From Torymus aiolomorphi (lineage: Eukaryota > Arthropoda > Insecta > Hymenoptera > Torymidae), in assembly GCA_036365515.1 (NCBI GenBank), contig CM070876.1, positions 34,169,195-34,233,194 on the forward strand: a stretch of DNA of 64,000 bases, in the 5' to 3' direction. A program made the translations under genes and the position numbers. Below the pieces are notes generated by a model. The model did no database searches and had not been told where the DNA came from. It saw only the letters and a list, made by a program, of their open reading frames with translations. Every line of letters starts with the position of its first letter. Position 1 is the first letter of the stretch. Below are positions 22,740-33,165 of this stretch, in pieces.

Positions 22740-24388
22740 GGCCTTCACACAGCTGTGAGGAACAGATATAAAGTACAAGAATAACATGGGTTAGTATATC
22801 TATATATACGAGGAACAGCGAGATACACAAGGAACAAGAGTCTTGTTCCTTGCTGTTCTTCGTATATGTATATATATATATATTGTTATGAACTGCGTTT
22901 GCGTTTGCGTAGACGAGTCGTCCAACACATGAAGGCAATTCTACAATGGAACCTTGAATATTGATTTCTGATAAAAGTTAAATAAAATAATATTAAATAA
23001 AATAAAAGTTAAATTAAATAATAATAATAATATGCGTTCCCATAACAATCTCGATCTAAAATTCCTAAGGTAGAATCTATATATTAATTAGTTAATTAAA
23101 TAAGTTGTAAACAAGTAATTAACAATAACTCGAATAGGAATGTTAATTACCTTTAACAAATAGTAATTGCGCCCGTATAATTAAACTATCAATGGCAAGG
23201 TTAACGCGCTAACGAACAAATTGAGATTAGCAATAAAACTAAATAAACGGTAGTAATCTGCGATTAAATTAATAACTATTTGGACAATAAATAATAATTA
23301 CGCCATAATAGTTAGCGATTCGATAAATAATGGCAGGCGTAATAATAATTAATTAGGGAAGCTCGCTCGGGTAGGGAAGGCTCTGTTACAGGAGTCATTT
23401 CAAGGGCGATGGATACGATGACAACAGGAGCGAGCCCAACGACAATCACCAGACGACAACAGGAATGAACTCAAGGCGAACGACAACAACAATAAGGTCA
23501 TCCCAACGGACGGCCACGAGTAAACACTTCCGAAAGGCGGAAGGCGTAAACACTTCCAAGAAGTGTTTACCCGTGAGGCACCCCCAGAGACAGTTGACAA
23601 TCAATAACAAGGGTCACCTCAAGGACAAGTCAACGGACTAGCAGCGACAAATAATTCCCAAAGCCAGTGCACAGTGGCGCGGAACGACTCAACGGCCCGA
23701 GCCGGCATCAACGACCAATCACGGACCAGCAGCATCCTACGCCACTGACGGAGGCGGCTCCCCACCCGCTGCCTAAGCGCTCTCGACCCTATTTTCCAGT
23801 CAGGGGGACTTCCATCGTCACGCCCTCGACTCTAGAGTGGGGGAGGCTTCTGAGGCAACCTGGCGCCCTACAGCCTCTACATCATACTGCCTCCCACCAC
23901 CAACCTAAAGTTTTCAACCAATAACGTTCCTGCAAGGATCATCATCAACGGCCGAAGGCCCGCGTCCAGGATATAAAAGAAGAGCCCCGGGCAGCCAGTC
24001 AGTCGCTACCAAGCACATGATAAGCTTCGTAGTCTGTTCAATTGCACTAGTGCACGCACCCTGACCACGTCATAGTGTCGGCCAATATTGAATTGTATAG
24101 AGTCACGGTTCTAAAGTTCATTGTTTGTCAAGATTAACAAAGTTCTTAATTAATTCAATAAAAATCAAGTTAAAGTTCATTCTCTCGAGTTCAAGTCTTT
24201 ATTTGAATCTCCTGCAACTCTGTGCGCTTCAGCGCTTAATTGAGCAACGTTCCCGAATTCCTGTTGGTCAACGCGGCGACCATTGCAGAAGCGCCCTTCT
24301 GCTTCCAGAACCCGACTCGGGTCGCAACAATATATAACCCATGTTATTCTAGTACTTTGTATCTCTTTCTCAGAGCTGTGTGAAGGCC
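22740..24388. mobile_element. Hairpin MITE (TTCACACAGCT family) split by a solo LTR
   Basis: The left part is 22740-22883 and the right part 24330-24388. The ends GGCCTTCACACAGCT and AGCTGTGTGAAGGCC are inverted. Related copies lie at 32721-32950 and 58843-59030. The right arm resumes with ATATATAACCCATGTTATT exactly as expected if the intervening LTR is removed. Confidence 0.85.
22884..24329 (+). mobile_element. Solo LTR, copy A (1446 bp)
   Basis: It begins TGTTATGAACTGCG and ends CGGGTCGCAACA, with ATAT on both sides. Sense features are a TATA box (GGATATAAAAGA near 23970) and a poly(A) signal (AATAAA near 24155). No gag or pol sequence lies beside it, so it is solo. The same family recurs at 25408-28735, 30258-31742, 33166-34427, 48936-49650 and 56870-58694. 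Confidence 0.85.
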
Positions 24389-24409
24389 CATAGCAGTACA
24401 GCACCCTAA

Positions 24410-24491
24410 GGGTGCGATCTCATCGCGTTCCGAAAAATTAGACGGAACCATTTAAACCCGTGAGTTCGAGAAAGAACTTCTTCCGTGAATA

Positions 24492-24522
<31 letters not shown>

Positions 24523-24566
24523 GGTTTAAATGGTTGAGTCTAATTTTTCGAAACGCCACGGGATCT
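24410..24566. mobile_element. Hairpin element with (CT)n centre
   Basis: The arms GCGTTCCGAAAAATTAGAC and its degenerate complement flank CCGTGA and a pure CT run (about 24490-24519). A relative starts at 22578 with the same GGGTGC and ATTTCTTCCGTGAAT phrases. TAA precedes the left end. Confidence 0.65.
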
Positions 24567-24611
24567 TTTTTTTACGTTAGCGTTTATGACCATCTATAGA
24601 TGGCTTTTCTA

Positions 24612-24829
24612 CCTGTTACGACCCATAGACTTATAGAGTTATAGATAGACTGCGCGCTCCCGCGTAAAGCGCTGAAGCCGGGCAAGAGAGAGAGAGGGCA
24701 ATAGCTGTGGTCATGCTCTCTCTTTCTAATGGGCGCTTGGTGGAGCCGTGGAGGGAGAGTGTTCCCCCCAACGCCCTCTCCTCTTCTACCGTCACCGTTT
24801 CCCCTCTACCTTCAGGCTCCCGGCACATA
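24612..24829. repeat. Dispersed repeat block, inverted copy of 59036-59280
   Basis: Starts near CCATAGACTTATAGAG and includes TAAAGCGCTGAAGCCGGGCA, CTCTCTTTCTAATGGGCGCT and the CCATTTC-like GTCACCGTTTCCCC. The same phrases occur in reverse order and orientation at 59036-59280. No coding evidence. Confidence 0.7.
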
Positions 24830-25068
24830 AGCCCCGCTACATAAGAGCGTTTGCACGCGGGTGCACGCGTATGCAACTAGGAAATATCTAGTAATTTTCG
24901 ATGCAGCCAACGTGAAAAACTTAGCGCCTCCAAAAAAAGCTGTTCGTTCTCTGCTTTTTTTGGAGGCACTAAATTTTTCACGTTGGTTGCATAGACAATT
25001 ACTATAGTTATCTTACACGTGCATATGCGTGCACCCGCGTGCAAACGCTCTTATGAAGCGGGGGCCTT
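24830..25068. mobile_element. Hairpin MITE
   Basis: The arms GCCCCGCTACATAAGAGCG and GTGCACGCG pair with the right side (CGCTCTTATGAAGCGGGGGC). An inner palindrome has arms CAACGTGAAAAACTTAG and GGAGGC. The outer GGGGGCC...ATGTAG motif is repeated once more at the right end. Confidence 0.75.
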
Positions 25069-25126
25069 ATGTAGCGGGGGCCTAATGCCTCATCTACAAC
25101 CTCACGCAAAAACTGTGCGAAACCAA

Positions 25127-25407
25127 CACTGAGAAAAAAATAAGCCAGGTTAGCTTAAGTCAGACATGGGGGCATAGCCTAAAACCGCTGGAGAGTCCGA
25201 CAGTGTCTGCCGGAGAGTCAAGCTATTTCTGCTTAAGAGTCGGGCTTAAGCAAAGATCACGTGACCTTTGACGCTTGTGCGTGTGCCCGTCGCTCAGGCT
25301 CTTTTTACCCGAGCGCTCGGGCAATTCTAACCTTTGTTGTCCTACCCGACAATTCTGGCTATTTTATCCAGAGATTCAAGCTGTTTCTACTTTTTTTTCT
25401 CTCAGTG
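25127..25407. mobile_element. 281-bp element with CACTG termini
   Basis: Inverted ends read CACTGAGARAAAAA. CACTR termini are typical of the CMC (CACTA/Mirage/Chapaev) superfamily, which fits a small non-autonomous member. It abuts the 5' edge of LTR copy C. The target duplication is too short to call. Confidence 0.55.
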
Positions 25408-25552
25408 AACAACTTCCTGAAGTATTGCTCAACGGAAAGCAATAATCTAACGGCCAAACAATCACCATACCACCAATCGAGAGCCAGCGACATCCCGATC
25501 CACTGGAAGGGGCGGCCCATCACGCGCTATTTAGCACGCTCGCGAGCCTCGT

Positions 25553-25915
25553 GCCCTAATCACATAACCGCGTACGATCGCGTACGTCTACGTACAACCG
25601 CGTCCGACGTTAAGGAAGAATCTAGTGATTTTCGCTGTTGTCAACAGCGGCAATGTCAGTGCAATAACTAGTACTTTTGAGGAACAGACCTACTCACACG
25701 AAGTGCAGTAGATCGGAGTAACGCTTGCTTGTTTATGTCTGTTGTCGTTGGTGTAGTAGCCGACTTTCGTATACGTAGGTCTGTTCCTCGAAAGTACTAG
25801 TTATTGCACTGACATTGCCGCTGTTGGCAACAGCGAAAATCACTAGATTCTTCCTTAACGTCGGACGCGGTTGTACGCAGACGTACGCGATCGTACGCGG
25901 TTATGTGATTAGGGC
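25553..25915. mobile_element. 363-bp hairpin MITE inside LTR C
   Basis: The ends GCCCTAATCACATAACCGCG are inverted and long arms continue past AACTAGTACTTTTGAGG. The loop is about 80 bp. It separates two parts of LTR C that are contiguous in copies A and D. Its target duplication is imperfect. Confidence 0.8.
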
Positions 25916-26232
25916 ATCGCGGCTCGACCCTATTTTTCGGCCAGAGGTCTCACCTAGTGTTGTAAAACGTCTGGACATTTTAGAAATGGTAATATGACGT
26001 TAAATATGACGGACATAATATGTGTCGGACATGTGACCGATAACCAAATCTCGAAGTTTAAATTACCGACACAAAAAAAATGAGAACATATCGTGACCGT
26101 CAGACAAAAAATGGACACCCCTTCCACTATATAGTGGCAAAATGTCCGTCATAAAATTGTTGGACATGTGACCATAGCAACAAAATTATACAAATTTTAT
26201 GACAGTATTTATTTTGTACTTCATAAAAAAAA

Positions 26233-27183
26233 CCGCTGCAAATTCATTTGCACGTAGCTTTCTCAAACTTAATTTACTGATTCCTTTAATTTATTTTTAA
26301 TTCCAATATTTAAAATTTAATACTTTATTTTGTACGGTGAGACTATGCACCACTTTTTTTTAACCTAGCAACCCATTACTCCCACCAATCAAATCACGAA
26401 TAAATTGATATCATAGCTAACCCATTCTTTTTTAAGATAAGTGATAGGATTAGGAAGTTATAACCTTTTTTTAAAAAAAGCAGGTTTTTGTTTTTTTAAT
26501 AACAAACGAACCGCTACAAGCTAGGAATAAATTTTTTTTTTAAATACAGGTATTTTAATTATCTTTTGAATGCTACTCATCCGATCCAGATACATAGAAC
26601 CGTTCTTGAGAAATTACGATTTGAAAAAAAGGTTAAAAAAATTTTAACCTCAAATATCTCTGAAATTTTTAGACCAAATATTTTGCCCAAAGAACTCGAC
26701 CGAGAACTATACAAAATCTACCTCTACAAGGAATTTTGAAGCGATTAAGTCAATTTTACTTCTGTAAACGTCGGGCATAGAGAAAGCGTTTTTTTCATTT
26801 TTCAATTTTTTTCTCAAAAACTAACCAAAGAAATGGATTCAAATTTTTACAGATTATAGCTATTTATATTGTGCATTATCGTGATTTTTCTCAAAAAAAT
26901 GTACCGTTTAGTTTGTGAGTTACAGGCTTAAAAAAAAAAACACATTTTTATCAATAACAAGAGAACCGTGATAGCTAGAGAATTTTTTTTTTTAATTATA
27001 GGTTTTTTTACGCTCTTTCGAATGCTACCAATCCGATTCAAAAATTTAAATCCGATCATTAAAAAAAATCAAAAATAAATTTTGAGAAAATCGAAAATTC
27101 GAAATAAAACAAAAACGAATCAGCCCAATTGAAAACCGATTTCTGACCCGCCATCACATAAAAAAAAAATGAGATCTGTCTGC

Positions 27184-27266
<83 letters not shown>

Positions 27267-27386
27267 CCATACAGAAATTTTTCAAAAATCATGTATTTTA
27301 GTTCCTAACACCACTAATAACACTTATAACATGTTTTTACAACAACTCAAAAAAGTTCTATCACAAAACTTCCTCTAGGAGGAAGC
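26233..27386 (-). mobile_element. Helentron-derived (DINE-1-like) element
   Basis: In element orientation (minus strand) it opens GCTTCCTCCTAGAGGAAG and carries a dinucleotide microsatellite near the 5' end. It ends with a GAGAAAGC motif, the stem-loop TGCAAATGAATTTGCA, CGG and a T-run. Comparison with the uninterrupted unit at 27540-27560 shows precise insertion into an A/T run. There is no open frame, so it is non-autonomous. Confidence 0.75.
27187..27264. repeat. (CA)n microsatellite in the Helentron-like element
   Basis: An almost pure CA run with two ATAC interruptions. It sits at the same relative place as the GT run of the copy at 42791. Confidence 0.95.
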
Positions 27387-28357
27387 AAAATATATAATAC
27401 TTTAGAAAACTTTACTACATCCTTTAATAAAACATAGATACCCCATCCACTATATAGTGGCAAAATGTCCGTCATAAAATTTTTAGACATGTGATCATAG
27501 CAAAAAAATCATACAAATTTTATGACAGTATTTATTTTACACTTCATAAAAGAAATATATAATACTTTACAAAACTTTACTACATCATTTAATAAAAAAT
27601 AGATACCCCATCCACTATATAGTGGCAAAATGTCCGTCATAAAAGTTTTGGACATGTGACCATAGCAAAAAAATCATACAAATTTTATGACAATATTTTA
27701 TTTGCTACTTTATAAAAATATATAATACTTTATAAAATTTACATTTCAAAAAAGTAGTGTTGCGTGCGTTGTCGCCTTGTCGGTCGTGGTTGCGCCGATC
27801 GCAAGAACCAGAATTCGTGGAAAAGCTTTGACATAAATTTGTTGTCATTTTTTGCTTGGACATGTGACGGACTTGTGACGGACATTTTACCGACATTTTT
27901 TTTTATGTCGGACATGCTTACAACACTAGTCTCACCGTTGTCACGCCCTGGACTTTGGAGTAGGAGAGACAGTTGGGGCAACCCAGAGCCCTACAGCCTC
28001 TACATCGTACTGTACCCCATTGCCAACCTGAAAAGCTCCACCCACGGGCCCCACGGCTTAGGATATAAAATGGACCTCATTGCCAACATCGAGGCAGTCA
28101 GAGCAGTAAGCCCAGTCACGCTTGGCCGAATCTATATGCTCTATCATCAAGTCGTCTACAGCTTAATTACCAGTCTAATTTTATTCAAAGTATAATTTAT
28201 ATAAAGTCACGCGTCATCGATAAGTGTCCGAACAAGTATAAGGAAATTGTTCTAAGTTAAGGAGTTAATAAAACCAGCCAAGTTAATTCTAAATCTGGTT
28301 CGAGTTTTTATTTTAAACTTCCCGCGACTCCTTGCGCTTCAGGGCTTAATTGGATAA

Positions 28358-28603
28358 GAGCGAATCCACATTACGTGCCATGAGATTTGTGCCATGAGCT
28401 TTGTGCCATACCAGAAAGAAAGTGTTGTTCGAAATCTATGTAACTGTTATCTATGTTTGACATCTATGCTCTGTTCAATACGAGAGTAGGTCCTTCCTCT
28501 TTATCTTGTGGTAATAAGTATTTAGATGTCGAACAACACTTTCTTTCTGGTATGGCACAAAGCTCACGGCACAAAGCTCATGGCACGTAATGTGGATTCG
28601 CTC
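28358..28603. mobile_element. 246-bp hairpin MITE, TAA target duplication
   Basis: The ends GAGCGAATCCACATTACGTG are inverted and flanked by TAA on both sides. Deleting it restores the LTR phrase TTAATTGGATAACAATTCCAC. A 3-bp TAA duplication fits PIF/Harbinger-type mobilisation. Confidence 0.9.
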
Positions 28604-28741
28604 TAACAATTCCACATGTGGCATATTGGCGTCTCAGGACTCTCAGGAGAGAACCACGGGCATTAACTAGTATATAAATAGATAACAATTCCACGTTCCG
28701 GTTGGTCAACTGGGCGACCATTATAGAAACAGCCTTTGAGA

Positions 28742-28895
28742 GTGTGGCTCCAATAGCGTGATAGTGTGTTCTGTTTCGTGTGTTGGGTCGCGTGTCGATC
28801 AATCCCAGCTTGATTGGAGTGGACGAGAGTATCAAGTCCATTCGAGTCAAGCTGGAATTGGTCGGCACGCGACCCAGCACACAAAACAGAACACA
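28742..28895. mobile_element. Hairpin with CCAAT-like arms
   Basis: The arms GTGTGTTCTGTTTCGTGTG and GGGTCGCGTG are inverted at the right. Near the loop sits GAATTGGTC, opposite a degenerate partner GATCAATCCC. A related left end recurs at about 59710. Confidence 0.65.
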
Positions 28896-28974
28896 CGGGG
28901 CTATAGATCATGATGGCGTGTCGAGCCGACATAGAACGTTTGGCGAAATACAACTGTGTTGACAAGAAGGGAGT

Positions 28975-29648
28975 GTCCACAAATGCGCTGTGCTGTGCTG
29001 TGCGGCTGTGTTCTGCGCTGTGCTATTTCGATGTGTCTACACCTTGTGTCTCTGGGGCCTGATTCCGTACTAAAAATGTGTCGTGCGACACAGCGACCTA
29101 TCCGACACAACGACACAGCATACGCTCGCTTTTCATTGGTCGTCGGAGAGGGGCGGGGTCCGCTTTAACCAATGAGAGAAGCGAGCACGTGCGTATGCTG
29201 TGTCGCACGAGTCGCTGTGTCGGATAAGTCGCTGTGTCACGCGACTTACAGCTATGTCGATGTGTTTCGAAGGTTTTTTTTATGTTGGATCATAGACACA
29301 AGGGTTTCAACATCGACATAGCGGTAACTTTGTCTCGGGAAACGCGAAATCGAGACAAAGTTGTTCTCACCCGACAACAATTTTGTCTCGATTTCGCGTT
29401 TCCCGAGACAAAGTTGTTCTCGGATTTTGTGTGTCACGAGTGCGAGATATTTCTAGAATCAAGCCCCTGTGCTGTGCGATGCTGCGTAATGCCCGTGTTG
29501 TTGGTGCGTTGGCTACTTATTTATCGAACTACTTTTCTGATTGGTCGGTATTTAAATATCAACCAATCAGCGGCGTAGTTCTACAAGTACCAACAGCACG
29601 GGCATCGCACAACACAGCACAACGTTTATGTACACTCTCCCTAAGAGG
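28975..29648. mobile_element. MITE bounded by GGGAGTGTCCACA, with nested palindromes
   Basis: The left end GGAGTGTCCACAAATGCGC pairs imperfectly with the right end around ACGTTTATGTACACTCTCC. Nested hairpins lie at 29080-29240 (GTGTCGCACGA arms, loop flanked by ATTGGT and ACCAAT), 29329-29417 (TTTGTCTCGGGAAACGCG arms) and 29467-29622 (GTGCTGTGCGATGC arms, loop flanked by ATTGG and CCAAT). Confidence 0.65.
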
Positions 29649-29785
29649 CACCGGCCTAGGCTCACGAACTCTGACTCAACTCAGAGCCAATCGCAGCATT
29701 CAGAGCCAAGCTTCCAGCTTGGAAGCTTGGCTTCGATTGGTTCAAAGTTGAGTCAGAGCTCGTGAGCCTAGCCATGTGCCTCTTA
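29642..29785. mobile_element. Hairpin MITE with CCAAT pair
   Basis: The arms TAAGAGGCAC and GGCTAGGCTCACG-like sequence are inverted. The inner arms AACTCAGAGCCAATCG and CGATTGGTTCAAAG flank a perfect CCAAGCTTCCAGCTTGG-type centre. Confidence 0.75.
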
Positions 29786-29817
29786 TGTGGAGTCGCTCTT
29801 TTGTACATTGTCCCTTA

Positions 29818-29986
29818 GGGACTGTCCACAAATGCGCTATGCTGCCTTGCTTCTTGTAGACTTCATCACTGTCTGGGCAATGTTTATGAACCTTTTACAA
29901 ACCATCCAACCAGCCACGAAGTCTACAAGAAGCAAGTCGCAGCATAGTGCAGCGCAGCACAGCACAGCGCATTTGTGGACAGTCCG
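29818..29986. mobile_element. 169-bp hairpin MITE, TTA target duplication
   Basis: The ends GGACTGTCCACAAATGCGC are inverted and flanked by TTA at 29815-29817 and 29987-29989. The inner arms TTGCTTCTTGTAGACTTC are inverted too. Confidence 0.85.
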
Positions 29987-29989
29987 TTA

Positions 29990-31748
29990 GGGAGTATCTA
30001 CATTGGGAGCGCGTCTTGGGGTGCGTTGATGTGCGCGTTCAAACTGCGCCTTACAAGCTGATTTTACTTTTTAAAATATAACTGATTATAAAGATTAAAT
30101 ACTTACTTATGGTATGTATGGTCCATCATTGACAGTCCATACCATAAGTAAGTACTTAATCTTTATAATCAGTTATATTTTTAAAAGTTAAATCAGCTTG
30201 TAACGCGCAGTTTGAACGCGCATCTCAACGCTCCCCATGATGTGCCCCCACTGTAGATATTACGACCCGAGTCGGGGTCTGGGAGCAGAAAGGCGCTTCT
30301 GCAATGGTCGACGCGTTGACCAATAAAATTGTGGGTTCGTTGTTCGATGAAGCGCTAAAGCGCAAGGAATTGCGGGAACTTTTAAATGAAAAGTCGGACT
30401 CGAAGAAATACACTTTAACTTTGGAGTCTATTCAATTAACTTAAATACTTGTAAACTTTGACAAAATAACTTTTAACCGTGACTCGATATATTTAAAAGT
30501 AACGTAGAGTATAATTGTAAATGGCTACTGACACTAGGACGTGATTAGGGCGCTTGCACTAGAGCAATTGTGCTCTCGAGTTTGATTCTTCTCCATTTTG
30601 TAGTCCTCGGGAAGATTTAGTAGTGGGAGCAAAGACCAATCAGAGATGTTTTCCCTTCTCAAGTGGAAGTGGCCTCGCTGGAGAATTCTAGATTTTCTGG
30701 TTTAATCAGGTTTTTTTCCTTGAGAATGGGGGTGGCCCGCTGGAAAAATCTGCTTTTATCTTCGAGAGTCGGAGTAGTTGGCTGGAAATATCTGGTTTTA
30801 TCTGGTTTCTTTGTTTCCCAACTGATAAGAATTTTTCCATCGGTCTTACAGTCTTGCAAATTAAATTAAAATAATTAATATTTATGGCAGTCAGATTGCC
30901 CTTGTTTATAATCACCCCCGCAGAATCTGAAATAAAAACTTAATTAAAACCTGAAAAAAACTTTGTTAACAAAGGACGATCTGACTGCCCCCCACCACCA
31001 AATTGCCAACGTTTCGAGCCCGCTCCGGCTCCTCCTCAGGGACTGAAATGAAATCCGCGATACACCTCCTTATATACCCTCACCCCCCCTTCTTTTCTTT
31101 TACCCCCACCACCATCCACTTTCCTCTCTACAACTTTCCATTCTCACTTAAATTAATAAAGAATGATAAATGCTGTCTAATTTACTTGACTCTATCATTA
31201 AATTTACATTATTCCGATTTCTTAGAATGTGAATACTTTCAAGGCTTTCCCTCTTATATTTATTCTTAATCCCCTGTTCCAAAATATCCACACTCCCCTT
31301 GTTTACCCTTGACTTTGTCCTTGAAGGCTATTTATAGAAAAATTCTCCGAATTTTTTATCCCTCCTGGAGATTAATTCTTGGATAAAATGTAGTAAACAA
31401 TTCCTGGAATTAAAGATGATAAATATTTTCTGGAAAAAGGAAAAGCGTTTCCCGGAGCGAGTTTTATCTAGTTATAATTTATTTAATCTTAATATTTTAA
31501 ACTCCTAATTATTATTAACATCTAAATGAATTGTTATTAACTTATTTTTTCTTGAATCGCAAGCTGTTGATTATTTGTTCATTTGGGATTTTATTATTTG
31601 GATAATCATTTATTTAATTAAATGGTATTAATCAAATTATTTATGTTCGGAACGGTTAAATAATTATTGTGTTTAAAATGCAATTTAGTATTGTAGAGCT
31701 AAATATTGCGTTATTCGTCCATGCGAACGCAGTTCCATGATACTCCCT
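29990..31748. mobile_element. Hairpin MITE split by LTR copy E
   Basis: The left end GGGAGTATCTACATTGGGAG matches the right end, whose complement is broken after TGTAGATA and resumes as GATACTCCC beyond the LTR. Inner arms (AACTGATTATAAAGATTAA and complement) flank a 30-bp loop. Confidence 0.75.
30258..31742 (-). mobile_element. Solo LTR copy E (about 1485 bp)
   Basis: It runs from TATTACGACCCGAGTCGGGG to GCGAACGCAGTTCCATGATA, the reverse orientation of copy A. GATA is present at both junctions with the host hairpin. It carries extra sequence relative to copy B around 30600-31100, including GGAAGTGGCC-like repeats. No internal retroelement genes. Confidence 0.75.
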
Positions 31749-31749
31749 T

Positions 31750-31926
31750 GTACACCCAATAGACATTCATTCGTGTGGAATGTGCATGGTAAATTTCAAT
31801 ATTCTGCAATCCCATTGGATAATTCAAGTGTAACCATTAACTCTAAATTAGAATCGTCCAATGAGATTGCAGGATTTTAAAATTGACTAGACACGTTCCA
31901 CACTAATTAATGTCCATCGGGTGTAC
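31750..31926. mobile_element. Hairpin MITE with ATTGG/CCAAT loop flanks
   Basis: The ends GTACACCCAATAGACATTC are inverted at the right (ATGTCCATCGGGTGTAC). The middle has TGCAATCCCATTGGATAATTC facing GTCCAATGAGATTGCAGG. No open frame. Confidence 0.75.
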
Positions 31927-32176
31927 ATACATTCTCCCTCACGCAAAAACTGTTCGAGCACGCAAATCTTACTAGATTTCACTAAAACTAGTTGTGCAAT
32001 CAACCTTGATTAAAAATCACCACACTTTGTCTCCAGACAACCATCCAAGAATTGTTTGTCTGACAATGAGTTAGAAAACAGTTTTGATTTTTAATTAATT
32101 ACGTGGGTCTCTATATCTATATATACATGAGGAACAGCGAGATACAGAAAGGGCGCTAAAAAGAAAAAGCAAAAGC

Positions 32177-32614
32177 ACTCGCTTACCCATGCTATTCATG
32201 TACGGGCTCGGACACTTAAAAGGAACAGATAAAAAGAATAAGAATTACCCGGGTTTCTATATCTATATATACATCTTGTTCCTTCAGGGCGCTACAGGCA
32301 AAAAGAAAAAGTAAAAGCACAGGAACAGATATAAGAATAACATGGATATGTATATCTATATATATGAGGAACAGGAACAGCTACAGGAACAGATCTAGGT
32401 GTTCCTTCTATATATAGTTCCTCATATATATAGATATACATATCCATGTTAATCTTATATCTGTTCCTGTGCTTTTACTTTTTCTTTTTGCCTGTAGCGC
32501 CCTGAAGGAACAAGATGTATATATAGATATAGAAACCCGGGTAATTCTTATTCTTTTTATCTGTTCCTTTTTAAGTGTCCGAGCCCGTACATGAATAGCA
32601 TGGGTAAGCGAGTG
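32177..32614. mobile_element. Foldback with ~215-bp nearly perfect arms
   Basis: It starts CACTCGCTTACCCATGC and returns as GCATGGGTAAGCGAGTG. The arms differ at only a few positions by eye, so it is young or maintained by conversion. TATATCTATATATA words occur in both arms. It abuts and slightly overlaps the next MITE. Confidence 0.85.
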
Positions 32615-33067
32615 TCTACATAGCGTCTCATGTGCCTTGTTTCTTGTCTAATGTCTCAAGCGCGAAAAAAATCGTTGTCCGAATTCTTATACATTTATAG
32701 TTTATGGCAATAGAAAATTAGGTCCTTCACACAGCTCTGAGTTACAGATACAGTGCAACACAGATACAAACAATAACATGGGTTACTATATCTATATATA
32801 TATATAAGGACAGACGGATACATGGGTTACAATTAAATTTCTTGTTCCTTTGTATCTGACTTGTAACTAATATATATAGATATAGAAACCCATGTTATTG
32901 TTTCTATCTGTGTCTCACTGTATCTGTAACTCAGAGCTGTGTGAAGGGCCTTATACAGAAAAAATGACCACAGATTAGAAATTATTAAGATTGCGGACAA
33001 CGATTTTTTTCGCGCTTGAGACATGAGACAAGAGACAATGTACATGCGACGCTATGTGGACACTCTC
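32608..33067. mobile_element. MITE with TAA duplication, host of another hairpin
   Basis: The ends GCGAGTGTCTACATAGCG and CGCTATGTGGACACTCTC are inverted and flanked by TAA (32605-32607 and 33068-33070). The second arm block AAGCGCGAAAAAAATCGTTG is inverted at 33000. The hairpin at 32721-32950 sits in its loop. Confidence 0.85.
32721..32950. mobile_element. TTCACACAGCT-family hairpin, TTA duplication
   Basis: The ends GGTCCTTCACACAGCTCTGAG and complement are flanked by TTA on both sides. The arms contain ACAATAACATGGGTTACTA and TATATCTATATATA. Confidence 0.85.
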
Positions 33068-33165
33068 TAATTGGTATCAGCAAAAGTTTTTTCCTATCAT
33101 CGTACGCGGTAGAACGCAGCTGTATGCGACGCGTTTATGTGGAAAGGACCTCAACCTTATAGCTC

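Larger units (their letters stand above)
25947..27936. mobile_element. Non-autonomous hAT element (1974 bp) inside LTR C
   Basis: The element proper is 25955-27928, with ends TAGTGTTGTAA and its complement and the perfect 8-bp duplication GTCTCACC. Removing it rejoins LTR C in register with copy A. It contains three copies of a ~165-bp unit with CCACTATATAGTGGCAAAAT. The first copy is interrupted by a Helentron-like element (26233-27386). No transposase. Confidence 0.9.
25408..28735 (+). mobile_element. Solo LTR copy C, interrupted by three insertions
   Basis: It has the same family phrases as copies A and D: CCTACAGCCTCTACATC, a TATA box (GGATATAAAATGG near 28055), and GCGCTTCAGGGCTTAATTG. 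It is cut by a hairpin (25553-25915), a hAT element (25955-27928) and a MITE (28358-28603). Removing these restores alignment with copy A. Both outer ends are eroded. Confidence 0.75.

Noticed and set aside
25261..25671. 136-codon frame
   Set aside because: Spans the end of a CACTG element, LTR C and a hairpin MITE; no conserved motif.
27059..27378. Open frames of Cys/Val or Thr/His repeats
   Set aside because: Direct translation of the CA/GT microsatellite.
29234..29751. Frames of 114 and 122 codons
   Set aside because: Lie across several palindromic MITEs; palindromes produce mirrored open frames on both strands.
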